57,460 nucleotides of DNA from an uncultured Coriobacteriaceae bacterium (GTDB taxonomy: Bacteria > Actinomycetota > Coriobacteriia > Coriobacteriales > Atopobiaceae): contig CACYWP010000020.1 of the NCBI GenBank assembly GCA_902778135.1, forward strand, positions 1 to 57,460, written 5' to 3'. Under the pieces are notes generated by a model. That model was not told the origin of the DNA. It saw only the letters and a list, made by a program, of their open reading frames with translations, and did no database searches. Shown one piece after another: positions 50,497 to 57,460 of this stretch (positions within the stretch are counted from its first letter, which is position 1; every line of letters starts with the position of its first letter). The translations under genes were made by a program, and so were the position numbers.

Positions 50497-53400
50497 TTAT
50501 GATAGAGCGACCGGCTCGCTCGTGTAGGTGTCCGCCACCGGCTTGCGTCTGCGGATCTCCTCCACCGTCATCCACCTCCGGTCGCGCAACGACCACCACA
50601 TGCCGCATGCGGCGGTTGGCTGGGGGACGGCGCCAAAGTCAACGAAAGGCCAGGACCAGGACGCCGGGGCCTCCCAGCGCTCGAGCATCCCACAGCCGTC
50701 GAACAGGTGACGGAAGGAGTTGAACCATTTGTGGAAATTGAGACGGTAGTCGTGGACCTCGGGAAGTCTCAGGGTCTTGAGCGACGTGCAACCGAGGAAC
50801 CAGCGCTGTACGTCGTTTTCCGTGAATTGAGCGTAGGTCGGGCTGTAGATGCGGACCGTGACGCCCGAGAGGTCGAGCGTCGTGAGCGACGAACACCCCA
50901 TGAAGCAACGTTGCATCTCCCCCACGCAAGCGTCCCGGAGCCCCGAGAGGTCGAGCTTGGTCAGCGAGGCGCAGCCCTCGAAGGCAGAGGCCATCTTGGT
51001 GACGGAGTGCAGGTCCATCCTCGAGAGGTTGGCCTCGCGCAGCTGCCCGCAGCCGGAGAACACCTCGCTCACGCTCTCCACCGGACCCAGGGTGCACGAT
51101 GAGAAGTCGAGCTCTGTCAGTGACCCACAGCCGCAGAACATTCTGTCCAAGCTATCGGCTGAAGGGGCGCTGAGACCGTCGAGCTTGACTGACTGGAGCT
51201 TGCTGCAGTTTACGAACAGCTCATACAGGTTCGCGACGCGTGGCATGGAGAGGTTCGAGAGGTCAACCTCGACAAGCGAGCTGCAGCCTCCGAACATCGA
51301 CGCAATCTCCTGCAAGGCGTTGAGCTCGAGGCCTGCAAGGCTGAAGCTGCGCAGTTCCTTGCACCCGTAGAGAAATCGGGAAAGGTCTCCGACATTGGTA
51401 GGGTCAAAGCCTGTCAAGCCTTCCAGGTTGCGGCAGAACGCAAACATGTATTCCATGTTTGCGTTCCAGGCGGGAGCAAAGCCGGTGAAGTCGACCGAGC
51501 GCAGGTTCTCGCAACCCTCGTACATGTACGAGAAATCGGTCGCCCGCGGCAGGTTGAGACCTACAAAGCTGGCGCTGCGCAGCGCTGTGCAGCGTGCGAA
51601 CATCCATTTCAACGTGACGACGTGCGAGAGGTCCAGCCCGCTGAGGCTGACGCTCTTGAGGCTGCTGCATTCCTTGAACATGTGAGAGAGGTCGGTGACC
51701 TGAGAGAGGTCGAGGTCACCGAAGACCACGCTCTCAAGGTTGGTGCAGCCTGCGAACATATACGAGAGGTCGGTGACCTGTGAGGTGTCCAGCCCGCTGA
51801 GGTCTATCGAGCGCAGCCGTTGACAGTCCTCGAACATGTGAGAGAGGCTCTGCGCCTGTGAGACGTCGAGCCCTGTCAGTTCGATGGATACTGCGTCGAG
51901 CCCTGTGAACATGCCCTCCTCGTAGGTAATGGTCGCGCCATCGCGTGCTCCCCTTAGCGCGAGGGAGTCGCCTGTCTCTCCCTGGCCGTTCTCCACCTTC
52001 ACGAAGGGGCCGGATGCATCGGGTTCGCTGGTGTAGGTGTCCGCGATGGGCCCGCGTCGAGCAATCTGCTTCACGGTCATCCAGCGATGGCTGCGGACCG
52101 ACCACCACATGCCACAACCAGCGGTGGGCTCGGGAATGGCGCCAGGCTTGTCGACGGGCCAGGACGCCGGGGCCTCCCAGCGATCGAGCGAGTTGCAGCG
52201 GTCGAACAGGTGGTAGAAAGACTTGCAGTCTCGGCTGACGCGAACCTCGGGGAGCCTGAGGCTCCTGAGCGACGAGCAGCCCGCGAACCAGCGCCGGATG
52301 TGGTCCTCGTATCTGATGTCGATCGTGACGCCCGAGAGGTCGAGTTCTGTGAGTGACGAGCAGCCCCTGAAGCAGTCGTCCATCTTCCTCACGCAGGCGC
52401 CCTCGAGCCCCGATAGGTCGATTCCCGTGAGCAAGCTGCAGCCCTCGAAGGCCGAGGTCAGGACGGTGACGTTGCACAGGTCTGTCCCCGAAAGGTCAAC
52501 CCGAGGCATCTGCCGGCAACCGGCAAAGAGATGCGAGAGGCTCTTGACCCGCGATAAGTCGAAATTGGAGAAATCCGGACAATAATCGAGATGCTCACAC
52601 CCGCGAAATGCGTAGCCAACTTTCTCGAGTGCGGGCAATTTGGTCCCAAAGAGTTCGATGTATTCAAGGGACTCGCATCCGTCGAAGGCCGACCATATGC
52701 TCTTGAGTCGCGAGAGGTCAAGGTTGCTGAGGTCCACCTCCCTCAGCGCGTGACAGTTGTGGAACAGGTGCGCCATGCTCTCCACGTGCGAGGTGTCATG
52801 GCGGGAGAGGTTGAGCGTCCTCAGGCTGCGGCAGCCGAAGAACATCTGACGCAGGTCCTTGGCAGCCGATGTGTCAAGGGGATAGAGATTGAGCTTGCGG
52901 AGGTTCGTGCAGCCTTTGAACATACAGGCCAGGCTCTCGTCCCGCCACGTGTCAATCCAACGAAGGTCGATCTCATCGTACTGCGAGAGGCCTTGGAAGA
53001 GGCCTTCGGCGGGCTTGTCCTTCCACAGGTCGGCATAGTCGTCGTAGACAAGGCAGTTGGGCTCACCGTCCCTGGCCTTGGCTCCCGGGTACCAGAGGTC
53101 CTCATCGTCCTCTTCCTCATCGTTGCTTCGTCTGTCGTACTCGTCAATCTCCACCTCTGTGGGGTACCTCTTGATCGTATGCAGGTTTGGGCAGGTGCGT
53201 AAGAGCGTGCGCAACGTGTCCTTGTAGGCCGTCTGCTCATTGAGGGGGTGGACTCTTGGAACGGCCACGTATTCGAGAGCTGTGCAACCCTCGAGGGCAT
53301 CATCATCGAGTTCCCACAGGTCTTTGCTCAGGTCCAGGTACTTGAGGGCCATACACCCCGCAAACGCCCTGTGACACACGATGATTCCGCGGGAGCTGCG

Positions 53401-53772
53401 GCACAGGTCCAGCTTCTCGAGCGCCGTGCACTCCGCAAATGCCTCGTCAGCTATCTCGAAGGTCCCATGCAGGGATGTACCGTGCTCGATCTCGACGCTC
53501 TTGAGGGAGCGACATCCCTTGAACGCACGGTCGAAAAAGACTTCCATGCAGGTGGGTATGGCGAGGGTCTCGAGTGAGCTGCAGTCCATGAAGGCTTCGG
53601 CTTTGATATCCGTGACATGGCCTAGGTCGATTGTCCGCATGCGCGTGTTGCCGCGAAAGACGCCCTCGTCTATGACGCGCACACCCTCGGGGATGACGAC
53701 GTGCTCCTCGTTGCCGTGATAGGCTACCAGTCTATCTGTCTCGATGACGAAGTCGCTGTCGTGCGTGACCAT
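50497..53772 (-). CDS. Large LRR protein with two DUF285 regions and two WWS modules
   Basis: A 1091-residue protein, effectively two units fused. Unit 1 (1 to about 585) has N-terminal BspA LRR_5 repeats, DUF285 repeats from about 240, and a module with WEAPASWPVDKPGAIPEP, WWSVRSHRWMTVKQI and ADTYTSEP. Unit 2 (about 600 to 1091) has a second long DUF285 array and ends with a second module, WWSLRDRRWMTVEEI and ADTYTSEP. Start MVTHDSDFVIETDRLVAYHG parallels the smaller LRR protein. No signal peptide. It probably arose by duplication and fusion of an ancestor like the 48998 gene. Confidence 0.9.
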   Translation of the reverse strand: MVTHDSDFVIETDRLVAYHGNEEHVVIPEGVRVIDEGVFRGNTRMRTIDLGHVTDIKAEAFMDCSSLETLAIPTCMEVFFDRAFKGCRSLKSVEIEHGTSLHGTFEIADEAFAECTALEKLDLCRSSRGIIVCHRAFAGCMALKYLDLSKDLWELDDDALEGCTALEYVAVPRVHPLNEQTAYKDTLRTLLRTCPNLHTIKRYPTEVEIDEYDRRSNDEEEDDEDLWYPGAKARDGEPNCLVYDDYADLWKDKPAEGLFQGLSQYDEIDLRWIDTWRDESLACMFKGCTNLRKLNLYPLDTSAAKDLRQMFFGCRSLRTLNLSRHDTSHVESMAHLFHNCHALREVDLSNLDLSRLKSIWSAFDGCESLEYIELFGTKLPALEKVGYAFRGCEHLDYCPDFSNFDLSRVKSLSHLFAGCRQMPRVDLSGTDLCNVTVLTSAFEGCSLLTGIDLSGLEGACVRKMDDCFRGCSSLTELDLSGVTIDIRYEDHIRRWFAGCSSLRSLRLPEVRVSRDCKSFYHLFDRCNSLDRWEAPASWPVDKPGAIPEPTAGCGMWWSVRSHRWMTVKQIARRGPIADTYTSEPDASGPFVKVENGQGETGDSLALRGARDGATITYEEGMFTGLDAVSIELTGLDVSQAQSLSHMFEDCQRLRSIDLSGLDTSQVTDLSYMFAGCTNLESVVFGDLDLSQVTDLSHMFKECSSLKSVSLSGLDLSHVVTLKWMFARCTALRSASFVGLNLPRATDFSYMYEGCENLRSVDFTGFAPAWNANMEYMFAFCRNLEGLTGFDPTNVGDLSRFLYGCKELRSFSLAGLELNALQEIASMFGGCSSLVEVDLSNLSMPRVANLYELFVNCSKLQSVKLDGLSAPSADSLDRMFCGCGSLTELDFSSCTLGPVESVSEVFSGCGQLREANLSRMDLHSVTKMASAFEGCASLTKLDLSGLRDACVGEMQRCFMGCSSLTTLDLSGVTVRIYSPTYAQFTENDVQRWFLGCTSLKTLRLPEVHDYRLNFHKWFNSFRHLFDGCGMLERWEAPASWSWPFVDFGAVPQPTAACGMWWSLRDRRWMTVEEIRRRKPVADTYTSEPVALS

Positions 53773-53840
53773 GAGAGCCCCCTGCCACCGAGCCTCGATC
53801 CTGCAATGCCCCTGCTTAGCGACTATACCAGCGCAACCTG

Positions 53841-54473
53841 CTATTCCACGTACGAGAACGGGTAGGTGGCAATGGTCTTGTTGTGCTCGTCGCAGATCTC
53901 GAATGTCCCATAGAGCGCGTGTACCGCATACAGGAAGTTGTGCTGTCGGTTGAACAAGGCGAAGCTGCCATCCATGCGCTCGCCAGGACCGATCTTGTTG
54001 ATGAAGCCGTGGTACGAGACGGGAAGGCCCTCGAGGTGCTCATCGCTGCTGTCCTCGCCCGTCGCCACCCAGGGCTCCTCCCAGATTCCCGCTCCGATGG
54101 TGAGGTGCTGGGACTTGTTGATGACGGTGAGCTCGAACTTGTAGCCGCCCTGGGAGAGGGTGTGACCGTATCCGTGGTAGTCCTCCTCGTCGACCATGTA
54201 CACCTCGTCGGTTATCTCGATGTGGCAGAGGTCGTCGTCGGCGATGACGTAGGGGAAACCCTGATGCGGCGTCAGCGTGGCGGGGTCTGTCTGGTCGATA
54301 TGGGATAGACGCGCGAACTCGTCGTCTGCGGCGGCCACCTGCTGACAGTCGCGAATGTAGGAGCGGACCTGCATGGCAACGAAGCAGACAAGGGCGGCTG
54401 CCATGACGATTGCCGCCACGAACAGGAGCTTCTCGCGCAGGGTTTCGCTATCTCGCCTTGCGGATGTTGCCAT
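53841..54473 (-). CDS. Single-pass membrane-anchored protein
   Basis: A 210-residue protein: basic N-terminus, one membrane helix (about 17-36, LLFVAAIVMAAALVCFVAMQV), then an extracytoplasmic domain of about 170 residues. That domain contains ELTVINKSQHLTIGAG and MDGSFALFNRQHNFLYAV, beta-rich and similar in feel to DUF4352-type domains. It ends IATYPFSYVE. It is the first gene of the minus-strand block; GGGAGGG precedes the ATG at 54473. A decayed copy of its last codons lies at 55099-55131. Function unknown. Confidence 0.8.
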   Translation of the reverse strand: MATSARRDSETLREKLLFVAAIVMAAALVCFVAMQVRSYIRDCQQVAAADDEFARLSHIDQTDPATLTPHQGFPYVIADDDLCHIEITDEVYMVDEEDYHGYGHTLSQGGYKFELTVINKSQHLTIGAGIWEEPWVATGEDSSDEHLEGLPVSYHGFINKIGPGERMDGSFALFNRQHNFLYAVHALYGTFEICDEHNKTIATYPFSYVE

Positions 54474-54529
54474 GTTGTTCCCTCCCGTCGTCTGGGGTCC
54501 AGGCGTGCCCGTCAGTGGGTATGGCCTTC

Positions 54530-54557
54530 GGTGTGGTTGCCCGCGGGCAACCACACC
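54530..54557. promoter_or_regulatory. 28-bp perfect palindrome upstream of the membrane-protein gene
   Basis: Arms GGTGTGGTTGCCCG and its exact complement meet without a spacer. It lies 57-84 bases before the start at 54473 and about 150 bases before the second precursor promoter, so it may be an operator shared by the divergent genes, or a cruciform/terminator. Confidence 0.5.
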
Positions 54558-54703
54558 CGTAGTATGGTACGCGTCGGATGGCTGTGCCTGGTCGTTTGAC
54601 GAGACGCCAATTGACGAGCTGGTCAAATGGGTACGAGCATGGCCTTGCTCCGTCAACCGCCTCGACGAGGGGGACCGATGAGATGGAACCCGCCGTCTGG
54701 ACG

Positions 54704-54709
54704 TATAGT
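54704..54709 (+). promoter_or_regulatory. -10 box of RiPP precursor 2
   Basis: TATAGT in the context CGTATAGTGG, as before precursor 1. Confidence 0.4.
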
Positions 54710-54719
54710 GGTAAACGCG

Positions 54720-54999
54720 TGGGAACTCGACCAAGGAGCTGACATGAACTTCGAGAATCTGACCCCGGAACAGCAGGCGAAGGCCCGTGCTTGCAAAACT
54801 CCGGAGGACATCCTGGCGCTCGCGAAGGAGGAAGGCTACGAGATCTCCGACGAGGAGCTCGAGGCGGTGGCGGGCGGCGGTGTTTGGTGCTCGGACAATG
54901 AGCCGTGCATACACTGGGACCCGAGGTTGTAAAGAGCCGGTTCGTGGATACCTCATTTTGAGGAGGCGTGTACCGCTACGTCTGACCGCGGCGTCTCCT
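54720..54999 (+). repeat. 280-bp direct repeat, copy 2 (with RiPP precursor 2)
   Basis: Gap-free match to 47721-48000 with about 23 mismatches, including the 5' leader, the coding region and the 3' hairpin. Confidence 0.9.
54744..54932 (+). CDS. Nif11-leader RiPP precursor peptide 2
   Basis: A 62-residue duplicate of precursor 1. Only five residues differ, all conservative (V34I, S44G, I47V, K61R, M62L). The leader ends in GGG and the core is VWCSDNEPCIHWDPRL. Residues 48-60, WCSDNEPCIHWDP, are identical in the two copies, which suggests the core is kept by selection. Same AAGGAG site. The copy has its own TATAGT box and 3' hairpin. Confidence 0.9.
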   Translation: MNFENLTPEQQAKARACKTPEDILALAKEEGYEISDEELEAVAGGGVWCSDNEPCIHWDPRL

Positions 55000-55098
55000 G
55001 ATCATTCCGGCGGGACCACACTTGTCATGCGTGTCACCTGCTGTCGAGTTCCTGGCCTTGTAATGCCCCTCGCTTACTGACTCTACCAGCGTGCTCGG

Positions 55099-55131
55099 TT
55101 ATTCCACATACGCGAACGGGTGGGTAGCGAT
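55099..55131 (-). pseudogene. Remnant of a second copy of the 53841 membrane-protein gene
   Basis: On the minus strand this encodes IATHPFAYVE and a stop, against IATYPFSYVE and a stop in the intact gene. Flanking bases 55059-55134 align with 53809-53874 and beyond at about 80% identity, including non-coding bases after the stop. The rest of the gene is gone. Confidence 0.75.
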
Positions 55132-55207
55132 AGCAGGGCGTAGAGGAATGCATCTGATTGCGACGCCTGATGTGGCCGTTTGAATTGGGCGTCAACTCGA
55201 TTGCACT

Positions 55208-55240
55208 TCTGCGGCCTGGGGAGTGCCCCCAGGCCGCAGA
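55208..55240. repeat. Hairpin 1 of the TGGGGA family
   Basis: A perfect 14-bp stem (TCTGCGGCCTGGGG and its complement) with a 5-nt loop. Confidence 0.7.
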
Positions 55241-55450
55241 CCGCCACTGACCGCGCGGCTCTTGAGATTATCGTGCCAAATCATGCTGCCGTCATCGATG
55301 CTCGCATGGACACGGATAGTACGCTGGACGTGTAGTGTGGCGATGACGCCCACTTCGTGTACTCATGCCACGGAGGTGCGATGCTCTTGTTGGATTAGCA
55401 GGAGAGCATGTGGTAGAAGCGAACGCCGTGCGATGGTAATGGGCATATCG

Positions 55451-55481
55451 CTACGACTTGGGGATACTCTCCAACTCGTAG
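55451..55481. repeat. Hairpin 2 of the TGGGGA family
   Basis: An imperfect stem, CTACGACTTGGGGA against TCCAACTCGTAG. Confidence 0.5.
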
Positions 55482-55484
55482 GCG

Positions 55485-55515
55485 TTACGACTTGGGGAGT
55501 ATCCCCAAGCCGTAA
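55485..55515. repeat. Hairpin 3 of the TGGGGA family
   Basis: A 14-bp stem with one mismatch, TTACGACTTGGGGA against TCCCCAAGCCGTAA, 3-nt loop. Confidence 0.6.
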
Positions 55516-55628
55516 TCGCCAGTGTGCTTGAGACGCTTTGCTTGACGTACAGGTCAAGAGGGTCACTCGAGGCTCCTCCGCGCGTCATACTGGTGGGTGA
55601 TGGGATGTGCTACCGAAGGAGGCGAACC

Positions 55629-56606
55629 ATGGCACTGAGCAAGGGCATAGGCCTGCGGTTCTCCGAGCTCAGGGACAACCACGAGAGCGTACCGTGCTGG
55701 GAGTGGGACAGACAGCGAGAAAGGACGTACACCCGCTTCGGCTTGCTCCCCAACGGGGAAGGTTTCGGAGCGGCTCGCACCCCCACGCAGGAGAACTACT
55801 ATGCGCGTGATGTCGTGATCGTGAGCACGGACGGCGAGATACGCGCCTGCGGCTGGATCTTTCCCGACGGAGGCATCGGGAGCCACTACCCGCAGCCCGA
55901 GGTGATGCTGGCCACGCCTTCTGCGAAGACGATCGTTTGGCTTGGGGGTGGCGAGCTTTGGGTTTGGCTGCAGAACGAGGAGCTGCAGCGCTTCATGTCG
56001 GGCTCTACCAAGCGCATTGACATGCCGGACGATGCCGTGGTGCTCGACGTCCGCATGAACGAAGACGGCACGCTGGACCTGTGGTGCGAGGGTGGTGCGC
56101 GCCACGTCTATTCCTGCGACGAGGATGTTCTTTTGTGTGGCTACCATGCGGCTGATCTACGTCGGTCCGCCGGCGAAGAGACAATCGTTTCCTCGTCGCG
56201 AGTGACACGAGTGGTCGGAATCTATTCCGAGTCAGAGTTCGTCCGCGAGTGCTTGGATGCGTGCCTGCGGATATTCCCCGAGGTCACGGGCTTTCTCATC
56301 GAGGGCGACTTCACCGTGGAGGGCTGGGAGCTCTGTGGCATGCGCGCCCGCGAGCTGCGCTTCGCTCCCGAGGTTGCCTGCATCGGCGAAGGGGAGTTTG
56401 CCTTGTTGGGCGAGCTCAGGCGGGTGATTATCCCGGCGACCGTGCAGATGGTCGAAAATAGTGCCTTCGAGTGGTGCGGAAAGCTGACCGACCTCGTCAT
56501 CGAGGGCGACCTGTCGCGTGTTGCCCGCTGGCATGAGGATGCGTTCACAAACTGTCCCTGCGAGGCCGAATACCTTGAGCTGCGTCGTCAACAAGAAGGG
56601 TCTTGA
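55629..56606 (+). CDS. Protein with C-terminal BspA-type LRR
   Basis: A 325-residue soluble protein. Residues 1-200 are a domain I do not recognise, Trp-rich and beta-rich (CWEWDRQRERTYTRFG; GGGELWVWLQNEELQRF; CGYHAADLRRS). Residues about 225-310 carry a BspA/LRR_5-like end: CGMRARELRFAPEVACIGEG, LRRVIIPATVQMVENSAFEW and LTDLVIEGDLSRV. No signal peptide. AAGGAGG precedes the ATG at 55629. The next gene starts 5 bases after its stop, so the two form an operon. It may belong with the LRR genes of the RiPP neighbourhood. Confidence 0.85.
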   Translation: MALSKGIGLRFSELRDNHESVPCWEWDRQRERTYTRFGLLPNGEGFGAARTPTQENYYARDVVIVSTDGEIRACGWIFPDGGIGSHYPQPEVMLATPSAKTIVWLGGGELWVWLQNEELQRFMSGSTKRIDMPDDAVVLDVRMNEDGTLDLWCEGGARHVYSCDEDVLLCGYHAADLRRSAGEETIVSSSRVTRVVGIYSESEFVRECLDACLRIFPEVTGFLIEGDFTVEGWELCGMRARELRFAPEVACIGEGEFALLGELRRVIIPATVQMVENSAFEWCGKLTDLVIEGDLSRVARWHEDAFTNCPCEAEYLELRRQQEGS

Positions 56607-56611
56607 GGAGC

Positions 56612-57460
56612 ATGGCGATTGAGGGTAGTTCTGAGAGGCGCCATGATGCGGTCGATAGTTTGAGCGGGTTGGTCCCCGAGGCAACCCGGCTCTACGAGCG
56701 TCGTCGCGAATGGCTGGAGTTCGAGGCGCTGCCGTGCGACGAGCGCGAGGCGGCAATCTGTCATGTCTTTACGTTCGACTACCTATCGCGGGTCTCGGGT
56801 TGGGAGGAGATCGAGGTCACACTCGGTGAGCGGCACGGCTCGTGTCGCGCCAGCAATGTCGGCCAGACGGTGGGCGAGTTCATCGGGGAGGTCAGGGATC
56901 TTGGCGCGTGCGATGACCTCTGGACGAGCTTCGCGCTCGAGCCGGGAGGCTACTCGTGGCACATCTCCCGCCGCTTCGACCTCGTGTACGTGAGTCTGGA
57001 GCTGGAGCCCGGCTGGCTGCAGGGGTACCTGCGGTGGCAGGACTTCGTCGACGCGCTCGACCCCGATTGGGCGGAGGAACATGCGGCACGTGTAAGGCGG
57101 TGGCGCAGCGGGCAAGAGATCGCGCATGACACAGATGCGCTGACGGAGGAGGAGCTCGCGGAGGGTGCCAGCAGCCTGCAGCTTTTGCGCATTCCCTGGA
57201 CCACGGAGGAGCTCTCTCGCGCGTGTGAGACTGAAGACGAGTTGGAGGCTGCGGGTATCCCACAGGACAGAGATTGGCTTTGCCAAGACCGAAGCTATGG
57301 TTGGGAGCAGCTGGTGGTGGTGCTCGACGGCGTCGAGTACACGTACGAGGACTACCGCACAGACGAGCTCGTGGCTGTGGTTGACTCCCTCGCCGACGGC
57401 GATGACGTGGTCTTCTGCCATGGTGAGACACCCGGCCCGCACGACTGGTTCTTCGCGCGG
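56612..57460 (+). CDS. Hypothetical protein, cut by the window end
   Basis: From ATG 56612 the frame stays open for 283 codons to the last base, so the C-terminus is missing. GAGGAG lies just before the start. The protein is acidic and Trp-rich: TRLYERRREWLEFEAL, ICHVFTFDYLSRVSGWEEIE, WLQGYLRWQDFVDALDPDW, then GWEQLVVVLDGVEYTY. No signal peptide or membrane helix is seen and no family is recognised. Co-transcribed with the 55629 gene. Confidence 0.75.
   Translation, partial: MAIEGSSERRHDAVDSLSGLVPEATRLYERRREWLEFEALPCDEREAAICHVFTFDYLSRVSGWEEIEVTLGERHGSCRASNVGQTVGEFIGEVRDLGACDDLWTSFALEPGGYSWHISRRFDLVYVSLELEPGWLQGYLRWQDFVDALDPDWAEEHAARVRRWRSGQEIAHDTDALTEEELAEGASSLQLLRIPWTTEELSRACETEDELEAAGIPQDRDWLCQDRSYGWEQLVVVLDGVEYTYEDYRTDELVAVVDSLADGDDVVFCHGETPGPHDWFFAR

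Larger units (their letters stand above)
54933..55628. other. 696-base intergenic region with remnant and hairpins
   Basis: I see no intact gene. The region holds the 3' hairpin of precursor 2 (54960-55000), a fragment of the membrane-protein gene (55099-55131), and three related hairpins (55208-55240, 55451-55481, 55485-55515). Short unconvincing frames were left out. Confidence 0.7.

Noticed and set aside
49000..53770. Regularly spaced short repeats that could suggest a CRISPR array
   Set aside because: The spacing is 69 bases or multiples in frame and translates to DUF285/LRR repeats; the repeats are degenerate and coding.
54474..54956. N-terminal extension of the membrane-protein frame across precursor 2
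   Set aside because: The extension is antisense to the precursor, and an ATG at 54473 with a GGGAGGG site gives a normal N-terminal anchor.
1..57460. tRNA or rRNA genes
   Set aside because: I found no cloverleaf with a TTCRA arm and no rRNA-like stretch by reading, though a short tRNA could be missed without a search tool.

Overview
The window is high-GC bacterial DNA, densely packed with short intergenic gaps, strong Shine-Dalgarno sites and GC-rich third codon positions. The gene mix (PTS sugar uptake, many glycosidases, a glycyl radical enzyme, ROK kinase, BspA/DUF285-type leucine-rich proteins, Nif11-leader peptides) suggests an anaerobic, sugar-fermenting gut or oral actinobacterium of the class Coriobacteriia, Atopobiaceae/Olsenella-like. 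That placement is inference from gene content, not from a marker gene. I see no rRNA, tRNA or CRISPR array.

Layout. 1-345: what looks like the end of an IS200/IS605-type element beside a decayed gene. 345-14958: mostly housekeeping and central metabolism: a DUF2130 protein, an HD hydrolase, a lipase-glycerol kinase pair, a membrane protein, an M20 peptidase coupled to a spermidine-synthase-like protein, glycerate kinase, a gamma-carbonic-anhydrase/GNAT fusion, MscL, Dtd, an M32 carboxypeptidase, a ROK glucokinase and two tandem PTS EIIA paralogues. 15116-22968: a trehalose/alpha-glucoside locus with a divergent GntR regulator, one EIIBC permease and three GH13 enzymes. 23267-28465: nitrilase-type amidohydrolase, GH5, tyrosine phosphatase, GH2. 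28770-35300: a YdjC-type deacetylase, a DeoR regulator, a truncated PPDK-regulator-like ORF, and a divergent glycyl-radical activase/enzyme pair followed by a fructose-6-phosphate-aldolase-type enzyme. The divergent promoters carry two copies of a putative DeoR operator exactly 73 bp apart. 35381-43304: methyltransferase, membrane proteins, a BASS transporter, a DUF62 protein, GH78 rhamnosidase, a HAD phosphatase and a small membrane protein.

The accessory part is 43519-57460. It holds a YcaO protein with a Cys-rich tail, an ABC exporter gene gutted by an internal deletion, a PHP phosphoesterase, and two almost identical 62-residue Nif11-leader RiPP precursors (47745 and 54744). The precursors sit in 280-bp direct repeats 6999 bp apart. 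Between them, on the opposite strand, is a five-gene block: a membrane-anchored protein, two signal-less leucine-rich-repeat proteins sharing an unfamiliar C-terminal Trp-rich module, and two paralogous 125-128-residue proteins. A decayed copy of the membrane-protein gene end follows the second precursor. This precursor/LRR/YcaO neighbourhood is the best candidate for an undescribed system. No complete maturation or export set is visible, so part of it may act in trans or be decaying.

How the genes work together: the sugar genes feed glycolysis (trehalose-6-P hydrolysis, glucokinase, lipase plus glycerol kinase). The glycyl radical enzyme with FSA resembles the E. coli ybiW-ybiY-fsaA set.
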